Shown in pieces: positions 1 through 5,133 of a DNA stretch of 5,133 nucleotides. A model generated the notes under the pieces. The model was not told the origin of the DNA, did no database searches, and saw only the letters and a list, made by a program, of their open reading frames with translations. Source of the stretch: Clostridiaceae bacterium (GTDB lineage: Bacteria > Bacillota > Clostridia > Lutisporales > Lutisporaceae); contig DPSW01000233.1 in assembly GCA_003527145.1 (NCBI GenBank), forward strand, positions 1,797 to 6,929, given 5' to 3'. Within the stretch, counting starts at the first letter, position 1; each line of letters opens with the position of its first letter. The position numbers and the translations under genes are program-made.

Positions 1-354
1 ATGCTCCGTGAACTTTAGGTCATCTACGATCATAGTAATACCGGGCCCTTCTACATCCACAAGACCCGCAATTACCCTGGCTTTATTCAGCTCCTCGCTC
101 AAAAATTTAGCAGCACTATTTCCTTCTGCTTCAGCATTTTCATAATCTCTTAATTTTTTTTCTAATTCGTTTTTTAAGGCCGCCAAGTTATCCCTATCTG
201 TGGTAATCCTTTTTAATTGTGATGCTAATTCTCTGGCCCTATACTCAGTTACAGGACCCACATTGTTTTTAACCGTCTTGAATTGTACAGCAACCATTAT
301 TCCTAATACCAAGCAGACAACCCCTATAGCTAGCTGCATTTTTATGTTTTTCAT
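1..354 (-). CDS. DUF881 family membrane protein (YlxW/YlxX-like), N-terminal part, runs off left edge
   Basis: The frame is open from an ATG at 354-352 to the window edge, giving 118 residues. Family members are usually around 230-250 residues, so about half is visible. Residues 1-5 are short and basic, and about 6-25 form one hydrophobic segment (QLAIGVVCLVLGIMVAV), so the protein is probably anchored with its bulk outside the cell. Residues about 37-72 are rich in Glu, Lys, Arg and Leu and look like a coiled coil. They are followed by VEGPGITMIVDD (101-112), which matches the GPGI-x-hydrophobic-DD signature of DUF881. A strong AGGAGG (362-367) sits 7 bases before the start, and ftsQ ends only 15 bases upstream. 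The molecular function of the family is not settled; its usual place between divIB and ftsA/ftsZ suggests a link with division or the envelope. There is no lipobox around Cys14, so a lipoprotein is unlikely. Confidence 0.85.
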   Translation of the reverse strand, partial: MKNIKMQLAIGVVCLVLGIMVAVQFKTVKNNVGPVTEYRARELASQLKRITTDRDNLAALKNELEKKLRDYENAEAEGNSAAKFLSEELNKARVIAGLVDVEGPGITMIVDDLKFTEH

Positions 355-361
355 TGATAAA

Positions 362-367
362 CCTCCT
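362..367 (-). promoter_or_regulatory. ribosome binding site of the DUF881 gene
   Basis: A perfect AGGAGG is followed by 7 bases and then the ATG at 354-352. It begins 2 bases after the ftsQ stop codon (TAG at 372-370), so ribosomes finishing ftsQ end on this site. This supports co-translation of the two genes. Confidence 0.85.
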
Positions 368-369
368 GG

Positions 370-1080
370 CTAATCTCTCTTAAAAATTGGGTTTCCCTCA
401 TGCCTCATATCAACTATTCCTATTTCGTTATCCTCAGTAAGATCCTCTACAATGGTCTTAGCCACACTGATTTTATAATCCAGCTTATTGTTTCCCAAAA
501 GAACACGTATATTATTTCTTGTTATAATTACAATATTAGATGCATCTGATATGTCTATTGTTGCAATTATTTCGGTCATTCCTACACTTTTTAAATATTT
601 CAAAATATTCATCATTGTATCCATTTGATCCTGATTATCAATTTTTAGTTTTTCTCCTATCTTGAAATCACCAAATGTAACGCCTGAAATTTTAGGCAGA
701 TTTAAATCTGTTTCCAAACCCACTACTTCTATTATCGTGCTCTCTTCATCAATATTAATAAATGAACCCAAGTAAGGTATAAGAGCTATCCCTTCCCTTT
801 CAATGATATCCAAAGCTATGCCGGAAGGCAATACTCTCTTTATCCTCACTGCTTTGATTTTGGGGTTTTCAAACATCCCTTTGATGGTTTTTTTTCTATT
901 TAATTTAAATATGTTTTGATTATACTGTATATTAGATATTTTGATTATATCATCTTTTTGCAAAGTCTTATTACCTGTCACATAAATATTTTTTATATTA
1001 AAGAAATCTGATACCAATAAAAACGAAATAAGTGCAGCTATTATCAGAACCAAAACAAAAAATTTAAACCAAGATTTCAT
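370..1080 (-). CDS. ftsQ: cell division protein FtsQ/DivIB
   Basis: This is a 236-residue bitopic membrane protein of the divisome. In the known family, FtsQ/DivIB forms a complex with FtsL and FtsB/DivIC and helps switch on septal peptidoglycan synthesis by FtsW and its partner PBP. Visible parts are a very short cytoplasmic tail (MKSWFK), one transmembrane helix (about 6-24), a POTRA domain (about 27-96, starting FFNIKNIYVTGNKTL and including NPKIKAVRIKRVLPSGIALDIIERE) and a beta domain (about 97-225) with a short polar tail. The cytoplasmic tail is shorter than in many DivIB proteins. The frame stays open 18 codons upstream to 1134, but the ATG at 1080-1078 is chosen because AGGGGTGAG lies just before it and the helix then starts near the N-terminus. 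The gene follows murA by 54 bases and precedes the DUF881 gene by 15. FtsQ sequences diverge quickly, so the call rests on domain layout and gene neighbourhood as well as motifs. Confidence 0.92.
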   Translation of the reverse strand: MKSWFKFFVLVLIIAALISFLLVSDFFNIKNIYVTGNKTLQKDDIIKISNIQYNQNIFKLNRKKTIKGMFENPKIKAVRIKRVLPSGIALDIIEREGIALIPYLGSFINIDEESTIIEVVGLETDLNLPKISGVTFGDFKIGEKLKIDNQDQMDTMMNILKYLKSVGMTEIIATIDISDASNIVIITRNNIRVLLGNNKLDYKISVAKTIVEDLTEDNEIGIVDMRHEGNPIFKRD

Positions 1081-1083
1081 GCT

Positions 1084-1092
1084 CTCACCCCT
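1084..1092 (-). promoter_or_regulatory. ribosome binding site deciding the ftsQ start
   Basis: AGGGGTGAG resembles the extended anti-SD complement AGGAGGTGA with one base missing. It ends 3 bases before the ATG at 1080-1078. It lies inside the longer open frame that could start at 1134, which argues against that upstream start. Confidence 0.7.
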
Positions 1093-1117
1093 AAGGCTTG
1101 TACTACATATAAATTTC

Positions 1118-1134
1118 TTGCAGCTAGGCTGCAA
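1118..1134 (-). repeat. perfect 7-bp stem-loop directly after the murA stop
   Basis: Read in the direction of transcription this is TTGCAGC-CTA-GCTGCAA, a perfect inverted repeat with a 3-base loop. Its first base directly follows the murA TGA (1137-1135). The bases after it read GAAATTTAT, so there is no U-run and it is not a classical intrinsic terminator. It could act as a 3' stabilising structure, a processing site or a weak attenuator between murA and ftsQ. The symmetry is seen directly; any function is inference. Confidence 0.6.
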
Positions 1135-2394
1135 TCAATTTTCATCCTTCGCAATATCTGCACCAAGACTTCTAAGCTTGGTATCCAAGCTGTCATATCC
1201 TCTATCTATATGGGTATCTACATTATCAACAACTGTAGTTCCTTCCGCCGCAAGTCCTGCCAAAACCAATGCAGCTCCGCCGCGCAAATCACGGGAGACT
1301 ACATGGGCTCCCATGAGGTCATTAACTCCTTTGACTATGGCGGCCCTGCCTTCAATTTTTATATCAGCACCCATTTTTATAAGTTCCTCTGCATGCTTAT
1401 ATCTATTTTCAAATATTGTTTCGATAAAAATACTGGTGCCTTTTGCCGTACACATAAGTGCCATCATCTGTGCCTGCATATCTGTCGGAAATCCCGGATA
1501 AGGCATAGTTTTCACAAACTCCACCGCATTGGGTCTTTTGCTGCAGCTTATACCTATAGACTGATCATGCCGGTATATCTTGCAGCCGCTTTCTCCAAGC
1601 TTTGATATAATGGGCTTTATATGTTCAGGTATAACGTCTCTTATCACAACTTTACCGCCGGTAATAGCTGCTGCAACCATATAGGTTCCTGCTACTATTC
1701 TGTCGGGTATGACAGTATGCTCCACGTTTTGAAATTCTCTAATACCCTGTATTCTTATGGTGCTGCTTCCTCCTCCTGTAATTCTCGCACCCATTTTATT
1801 CAAAAATTCTTGCAGGTCAGCTATTTCAGGTTCACGTGCAGCATTTTGTATTATTGTTACCCCCTCTGCAGAAACGGCAGCCAGCATGATATTCTCCGTT
1901 GCGCCTACGCTGGGATAATCAAGATGGATTTCATTTCCATATAACTTATCACACTCACATAAAATATATCCATGGGATTCCACTATTTTTGCTCCTAGCA
2001 ATTTTAATCCCGCAAGATGTAGATCGATAGGCCTCAACCCAATTTCACATCCGCCCGGGAAACTGATCTTTACCCTTTTAAATCTTCCCAGCATGGCACC
2101 CATAAGTATTATCGAGGAGCGCATCTCTCTTACAGGCTTTTCAGGAATATTAATATTCAATTCACCTGAAGAATTCACTATCATCGTGTTCCCCTCAAAA
2201 GAACAACTGCATCCAATTGTATTTAAAACATTAACCAAAGTATTAACATCCTTCAGATAAGGGACATTATGAATTATTGACTCTCCTCCATTTATTATAG
2301 ATGCTGCTAAAATCGGCAGCACAGCATTCTTTGAGCCTTCAACCCTTACTTCTCCCTCCAGCCTATTGCCACCGTTTATGATATATTTGCCCAC
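1135..2394 (-). CDS. murA: UDP-N-acetylglucosamine 1-carboxyvinyltransferase MurA
   Basis: This cytoplasmic enzyme transfers enolpyruvate from PEP to UDP-GlcNAc, the first committed step of peptidoglycan precursor synthesis. The 419 residues match the usual family length. Key residues are present at nearly the E. coli positions: K22 and N23 (EGSKNAVLP), R92 in REMRSS, catalytic C116 in PGGCEIG, R121 in LRPIDLH, D305 in GFPTDMQAQ, and R398 in HIDRGY. The Cys (rather than Asp) at 116 predicts a fosfomycin-sensitive enzyme. Motifs DYPSVGATEN (159-168) and DLRGGAALVLAGL (369-381) also fit. The start is GTG at 2394-2392; an in-frame TAA at 2421-2419 and no ATG, GTG or TTG between them make this the only usable start, with GGAGGTG 8 bases before it. 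murA follows murG after a 143-base gap carrying a candidate promoter and lies 54 bases before ftsQ. Whether it is the MurAA or MurAB paralogue type cannot be decided here. Confidence 0.97.
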   Translation of the reverse strand: MGKYIINGGNRLEGEVRVEGSKNAVLPILAASIINGGESIIHNVPYLKDVNTLVNVLNTIGCSCSFEGNTMIVNSSGELNINIPEKPVREMRSSIILMGAMLGRFKRVKISFPGGCEIGLRPIDLHLAGLKLLGAKIVESHGYILCECDKLYGNEIHLDYPSVGATENIMLAAVSAEGVTIIQNAAREPEIADLQEFLNKMGARITGGGSSTIRIQGIREFQNVEHTVIPDRIVAGTYMVAAAITGGKVVIRDVIPEHIKPIISKLGESGCKIYRHDQSIGISCSKRPNAVEFVKTMPYPGFPTDMQAQMMALMCTAKGTSIFIETIFENRYKHAEELIKMGADIKIEGRAAIVKGVNDLMGAHVVSRDLRGGAALVLAGLAAEGTTVVDNVDTHIDRGYDSLDTKLRSLGADIAKDEN

Positions 2395-2402
2395 CGCTCC
2401 GA

Positions 2403-2409
2403 CACCTCC
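2403..2409 (-). promoter_or_regulatory. ribosome binding site for the GTG start of murA
   Basis: GGAGGTG ends 8 bases before the GTG at 2394-2392. A second GGAG (2400-2397) lies only 2 bases from the GTG and is too close to serve. The strong site may offset the weaker GTG start codon. Confidence 0.8.
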
Positions 2410-2453
2410 AGGAAGTGCTTATAGTAATCACACTAACATATTATGCAATTCTT

Positions 2454-2471
2454 CCTAAGGTGTTACCAAGG
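2454..2471 (-). repeat. imperfect hairpin in the murA leader
   Basis: In the transcribed direction the sequence is CCTTGGTAACACCTTAGG. CCT pairs with AGG and GGT with ACC, with a small internal loop (T against TT) and an AAC loop. It lies between the candidate promoter and the murA ribosome binding site. It is short, and no U-run follows, so it is not a terminator. A regulatory role is only a possibility. Confidence 0.3.
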
Positions 2472-2472
2472 C

Positions 2473-2482
2473 AGTTTAAACT
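2473..2482. repeat. 10-bp perfect palindrome AGTTTAAACT
   Basis: A perfect 10-base palindrome lies about 6-15 bases downstream of the predicted transcription start for murA. A dyad in that place could be an operator, but a 10-mer in AT-rich intergenic DNA can also arise by chance. Confidence 0.3.
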
Positions 2483-2493
2483 CTTGCTAATAC

Positions 2494-2522
2494 ATTATAT
2501 CATATTATCTTTCCGTTGTTTT
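2494..2522 (-). promoter_or_regulatory. candidate internal promoter for murA (extended -10)
   Basis: The gap between murG and murA contains TGATATAAT, a perfect TATAAT -10 (2499-2494) with the extended TG (2502-2501). At a 17-base spacing the -35 position holds AAAACA (2522-2517), which matches only the last three bases of TTGACA. An extended -10 can compensate for a weak -35 in housekeeping sigma (SigA-type) promoters. The predicted start is near 2488, giving a leader of about 94 bases. It would let murA, ftsQ and the DUF881 gene be transcribed apart from murD-ftsW-murG. This is a sequence-based prediction. Confidence 0.55.
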
Positions 2523-2537
2523 AGCACTGAATGAAAT

Positions 2538-3644
2538 CTAGTTCAACAAAGCTTCAATAACTTCAACAATATCAGAAGCCGCATTCGGCTTACCTAATCG
2601 CTTGCTATTCAACGCCATATCCTTCATTTTATCTGGATTTGAAAGAAGTTTTTTTACCTGTGAAAAAAGCATGCTTTCATTTAAGCCACCTTCAAGTATA
2701 ACATTAGCCGCGCCATATTTCTCTAGGGCTCGGGCATTATATTCCTGATGGTTATCTGTTGCATAAGGGTACGGAATCAATATTGATGGCTTGCCAAGAG
2801 CCGTAATCTCTGATATAAGGCCTGCTCCGCACCTGCTTATTATCAAATCAGCTGCTGCTAATGCGTAAGGAGCATTATGAATATACGGCATAACCTTTAA
2901 GTATGATGTATTGTAAGGAATACCCTTTTTCTTATACAATGAAATAACACTCTCATATTGGCTTTCCCCGGTCATATGCAGCAGTTGAAACTCTCTATTC
3001 TTTTCACAATCTGCTGCAATAAGCGTGATGCTCTCATTTATCTTTTTAGCTCCTCTACTGCCTCCAATTATCAATAGGAGAGGCTTTTTTTCATCGAAAC
3101 CGAAGGCCGCCATACCATCATTTTTTCCTATCTTAGTTATCTCAACTCTAAGCGGATTTCCTGTAACTAAAATTTTATCCTTGCTATGGAAATAATCAGA
3201 TGCCTCCTGAAATGTTAATGCTATCTTGTCTACAAATCTTGATAAAATTCTATTTGTAATTCCTGGAAAGGCATTTTGTTCATGTATTAACGTCGGAATA
3301 CCCGATAGCGCAGCAGTCATAAGCATGGTGCCGCATACATATCCTCCCGTGCCTATTACAATATCGGGTTTAAAGCTTTTAATTATCCTGCGGCATTCTA
3401 TAAGACTCAATAGATTTTCTTTTACTGCAATGACATTTTCAAACGCCATCTTTCTCATAAATCCTCTCACTTTTATCTTTCTGAAAGAGAATCCTTCTCT
3501 TGGAATTATTGAGCTTTCCATCCCTCTCTCAGTTCCGATAAAAAGTATATCAGCTTTTTCATATCTTTCTAATATCTCTCTTGCGATAGCTACAGCAGGG
3601 TAGATATGTCCGCCTGTCCCTCCGCCTGCCAAAATCACCTTCAT
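2538..3644 (-). CDS. murG: UDP-N-acetylglucosamine--undecaprenyl-diphospho-muramoylpentapeptide transferase MurG
   Basis: This peripheral membrane GT-B glycosyltransferase adds GlcNAc from UDP-GlcNAc to lipid I, making lipid II at the cytoplasmic face. The 368 residues fit the family. Visible motifs are the first glycine loop GGGTGGH (7-13), GTGGY (98-102), HEQNAFPG (121-128), TGNPLR (161-166), the second glycine-rich loop GGSRGAKKIN (194-203), and the UDP-GlcNAc-binding region SRCGAGLISEITALGKPSILIPYP with TDNHQEYNA (270-304). H13, N124, E279 and Q300 correspond to conserved active-site positions. SRCGAG departs slightly from the common SRAGA-x-T form. An in-frame TTG at 3653-3651 would add three residues, but AGGGGAG (3660-3654) abuts it directly and lies 9 bases from the ATG at 3644-3642, so the ATG is preferred. 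The start is 5 bases after the ftsW stop, and murA follows after 143 bases. Confidence 0.97.
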   Translation of the reverse strand: MKVILAGGGTGGHIYPAVAIAREILERYEKADILFIGTERGMESSIIPREGFSFRKIKVRGFMRKMAFENVIAVKENLLSLIECRRIIKSFKPDIVIGTGGYVCGTMLMTAALSGIPTLIHEQNAFPGITNRILSRFVDKIALTFQEASDYFHSKDKILVTGNPLRVEITKIGKNDGMAAFGFDEKKPLLLIIGGSRGAKKINESITLIAADCEKNREFQLLHMTGESQYESVISLYKKKGIPYNTSYLKVMPYIHNAPYALAAADLIISRCGAGLISEITALGKPSILIPYPYATDNHQEYNARALEKYGAANVILEGGLNESMLFSQVKKLLSNPDKMKDMALNSKRLGKPNAASDIVEVIEALLN

Positions 3645-3649
3645 TTGAT

Positions 3650-4762
3650 TCAACTCCCCTCAGTTTTGACGCTTCTCGATATGTTCAACAAAATTCCTAT
3701 ATTTGACATAACAAATAATAGTGAAGAGCCGCCAGAGCTTATTAAAGGGAGAGTTACTCCGGTTGTGGGCATAGATACCGTAACAACAGCAATATTTATA
3801 GCCACTTGAATGCCTATCATACATGTTATGCCTGTTGCCAATAAGCACCCAAACATATCAGGAGCGTGAAGAGCGATCCTTATTCCTCTCCAGATCAAAA
3901 ACAAAAATAAGAACAAAACTGTAGCTGCTCCAATAAATCCTAATTCTTCACCTATAATAGAAAAAATAAAATCATTTTGTGCTTCAGGTATATAGAAGAA
4001 CTTTTGTCTGCTATTGCCGAGCCCTAGTCCAAATAAACCTCCCGACCCAAGGGCTAAAAGGGATTGTATAGCCTGATAGCCTGTATTTAAAGGGTCAGCC
4101 CAAGGATCTCTAAAGGATAGCCATCTGTTTAACCTATAACTTTCCTTTGTTACCAGGTAGATGACTGCCGGAAGAATAGGAACAGCCCACACCAGCAGAT
4201 GGCCAATCTTAGCTCCGGCGGCAAACAGCATAACAAAAGTGATGATCAATATGCTTCCGGCCATACTAAGATTGGGCTGAATTATGATCAAAGCAAAATA
4301 TACTATCATTAAAAGTATGTAAGGAACTACGCCTTGAACAAATTGTCTCACCTTATCCTTTTTATTGCTCAAGCTTTTTGCCATAAAAATTATCAAGGCT
4401 GTTTTTGCAAATTCTGATGGTTGCATGGTCCATGGGCCTATTTTTATCCATCTGACAGCACCTTTAGCTCCATAGCCAAGTCCGGGAATGAATATGGCTA
4501 TCAGTAAAACTAAGCTGACCAATACGAAAAGCAATGCATATCTTCCCAGTATTTTATAATCAAGCTTGCTCAATACAAGCATGGCTATTATGCTTATAAT
4601 AGCATACAATCCCTGGCTTTTCAGATATAAATAGCTGTCATTGTATTTTAGATAAGAAGATGCAGCACTTGCACTAAATACCATAGTGATCCCAATGGCT
4701 AATAATACAAAAACCGTCACCATCAAAGTAAAATCAATATTACCTTTACTTTTTGCAGGCAT
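3650..4762 (-). CDS. ftsW: SEDS peptidoglycan glycosyltransferase FtsW/SpoVE
   Basis: SEDS proteins polymerise lipid II into glycan strands in the membrane together with a class B penicillin-binding protein. FtsW does this at the septum, and SpoVE does so in the spore cortex of B. subtilis. The 370 residues contain about ten hydrophobic segments. Signature stretches are GAVRWIKIGPWTMQPSEFAK (101-120), SFRDPWADPLNTGYQAIQS (216-234), GLFGLGLGNSRQKFFYIPE (242-260), QNDFIFSIIGEELGFIG (262-278) and PTTGVTLPLISSGGSS (332-347). D264 in NDFIF matches the essential aspartate of FtsW/RodA. The loop usually read as QPD-x-GT is QPNLSM here (162-167). The dcw location and SRQKFFY-x-PE and LLNISR motifs resemble B. 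subtilis SpoVE, but that does not show whether the role is division, sporulation or both. The start is ATG 4762-4760 with AAGGGGGG 7 bases before it, 13 bases after murD. The stop is 5 bases before murG. Confidence 0.95.
   Translation of the reverse strand: MPAKSKGNIDFTLMVTVFVLLAIGITMVFSASAASSYLKYNDSYLYLKSQGLYAIISIIAMLVLSKLDYKILGRYALLFVLVSLVLLIAIFIPGLGYGAKGAVRWIKIGPWTMQPSEFAKTALIIFMAKSLSNKKDKVRQFVQGVVPYILLMIVYFALIIIQPNLSMAGSILIITFVMLFAAGAKIGHLLVWAVPILPAVIYLVTKESYRLNRWLSFRDPWADPLNTGYQAIQSLLALGSGGLFGLGLGNSRQKFFYIPEAQNDFIFSIIGEELGFIGAATVLFLFLFLIWRGIRIALHAPDMFGCLLATGITCMIGIQVAINIAVVTVSMPTTGVTLPLISSGGSSLLFVMSNIGILLNISRSVKTEGS
3654..3660 (-). promoter_or_regulatory. ribosome binding site deciding the murG start
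   Basis: AGGGGAG lies within the last codons of ftsW, 9 bases before the ATG at 3644-3642. It directly touches the alternative TTG (3653-3651), with no spacer, so it can only serve the ATG. Its position inside ftsW suggests coupled translation. Confidence 0.75.
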
Positions 4763-4769
4763 TAATAAG

Positions 4770-4777
4770 CCCCCCTT
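4770..4777 (-). promoter_or_regulatory. ribosome binding site of ftsW overlapping the murD stop
   Basis: AAGGGGGG ends 7 bases before the ftsW ATG. Its first two bases are the last two bases of the murD stop codon TAA (4778-4776), so termination of murD and initiation of ftsW occur at the same place. Confidence 0.7.
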
Positions 4778-5133
4778 ATAATCCCCTTACTATACTCTTA
4801 AATAATCTCCCTCTTTGTTCATAGCTTTTAAACATATCCCAGCTTGCACATGCAGGAGACAATAATACACAATCACCCGACGATGCAAGCTCTTTGCTCT
4901 TCATCACCGCGTCTTCCAGATTAGACACATGATATATGTTGTGAAAGCCTGCTTGTCGTGCTGCAGTCTCAATTTTAGCGGAAGTCTCTCCAAATAACAC
5001 CAGAGCTTTTACCTTTACATTAAAATAGGATGCAAATTCATCGAAATCTGTTCCTTTATCCATACCTCCTGCAATAAGCACCGTAGGTCTGGTCATCGTG
5101 ATTAATGCTTGAATAGAAGAATCAGGATTAGTG
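4776..5133 (-). CDS. murD: UDP-N-acetylmuramoylalanine--D-glutamate ligase MurD, C-terminal part, runs off right edge
   Basis: MurD is the cytoplasmic ATP-dependent ligase that adds D-glutamate to UDP-MurNAc-L-Ala. Only the last 118 residues, about a quarter of a normal ~450-residue protein, are visible. They are most of the C-terminal Rossmann-like domain. The frame opens at the right edge with TNPDSSIQALITM, the end of the DSKGTNP-type motif. LIAGGMDKGTDFDEF follows, the usual (G)G-x-DKG-x-DF element after the TNP helix. Near the end is LLSPACASWDMFKSYEQRG (visible residues 91-108), the conserved SPA-x-AS-x-D-x-F-x-x-x-x-x-RG motif involved in D-Glu binding. An in-frame ATG at 5096-5094 is internal and not a start. 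The stop TAA (4778-4776) overlaps the ftsW ribosome binding site, 13 bases before the ftsW start. Confidence 0.95.
   Translation of the reverse strand, partial: TNPDSSIQALITMTRPTVLIAGGMDKGTDFDEFASYFNVKVKALVLFGETSAKIETAARQAGFHNIYHVSNLEDAVMKSKELASSGDCVLLSPACASWDMFKSYEQRGRLFKSIVRGL

Larger units (their letters stand above)
2395..2537. other. murG-murA intergenic region
   Basis: This 143-base AT-rich stretch is the largest non-coding gap in the window. It holds the candidate extended -10 promoter, a 6-bp inverted repeat around that promoter (TGCTAA/TTAGCA at 2526-2521 and 2490-2485 in transcribed order), a 10-bp palindrome, an imperfect hairpin and the murA ribosome binding site. It contains no terminator after murG, since no GC-rich stem with a U-run is present, so read-through from murG into murA is expected. 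No small gene with a convincing ribosome binding site is seen. Confidence 0.6.

Noticed and set aside
1104..1134. A possible promoter before ftsQ: TTGCAG, 17 bases, TATATG on the minus strand
   Set aside because: The -35 matches only 3 of 6 bases and lies within the hairpin stem, and the -10 matches 4 of 6 with no extended TG. It is too weak to list as a feature.
1111..1137. Intrinsic terminator after murA
   Set aside because: The stem is good but GAAATTTAT follows in place of a U-run, and the ribosome binding site of ftsQ comes soon after. Read-through is more likely.
1079..1944. Plus-strand open frames opposite murA (1079-1501, 1210-1605, 1621-1944)
   Set aside because: They are antisense to a clearly conserved murA, overlap one another, encode no recognisable motif and have no convincing ribosome binding site. 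They are shadows of the coding strand.
2436..2466. A sporulation-sigma (SigK-like) promoter in the murG-murA gap, AC, 16 bases, CATAATATG
   Set aside because: The consensus is very loose, the match at the end of the -10 is imperfect, and AT-rich spacer DNA gives such hits readily.
3226..3848. Plus-strand frames 3226-3603 and 3606-3809, and a second minus-strand frame 3660-3848
   Set aside because: All lie within murG or ftsW in other frames and show no family features. The real genes in these regions are full length and unbroken.
5094..5133. Start of a short separate gene at the ATG at 5096
   Set aside because: The frame continues upstream to the window edge with TNPDSSIQALI, a typical MurD segment, so this ATG is an internal methionine of murD.
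1..5133. CRISPR arrays, tRNA or rRNA genes, insertion sequences or phage genes
   Set aside because: No direct repeat series, no tRNA-like cloverleaf, no transposase or phage frame and no atypical segment was seen. Nearly all the DNA is accounted for by six dcw-type genes.

Overview
This window is an ordinary, well-preserved piece of a bacterial division and cell wall (dcw) cluster. Every real gene lies on the minus strand, so the operon reads from the right edge to the left. AT-rich DNA, AGGAGG-type ribosome binding sites, a SpoVE-like FtsW and a DUF881 gene after ftsQ/divIB point to a Firmicute, most likely a member of the class Clostridia. The species cannot be named from this sequence alone.

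In transcription order the window holds: the last ~118 codons of murD (5133-4776); a complete SEDS-family ftsW/spoVE (4762-3650); murG (3644-2538); a 143-base gap with a good candidate internal promoter; a complete murA (2394-1135); a 54-base gap with a perfect 7-bp hairpin directly after the murA stop; ftsQ/divIB (1080-370); and the first 118 codons of a DUF881 membrane protein that runs off the left edge (354-1). murD-ftsW, ftsW-murG and ftsQ-DUF881 are separated by only 13, 5 and 15 bases, which suggests co-transcription and perhaps translational coupling. No stretch longer than 143 bases lacks a gene.

The genes form a working set. MurA makes the first committed step toward UDP-MurNAc. MurD adds D-glutamate to the stem peptide. 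MurG completes lipid II on the inner membrane face. FtsW/SpoVE polymerises lipid II with a partner transpeptidase. FtsQ/DivIB belongs to the division complex that activates septal synthesis. In many Firmicutes, DUF881 genes sit between divIB and ftsA/ftsZ. I would therefore expect mraY/murF to the right and sbp/ftsA/ftsZ to the left, but this is inference.

I found no previously undescribed system. Worth a second look are murA sitting at the position where B. subtilis has murB, the promoter and symmetric elements ahead of murA, the hairpin after murA, and small motif deviations in FtsW (QPN in place of QPD) and MurG (SRCGAG). Start sites were reassigned for murG and ftsQ, and murA starts with GTG.
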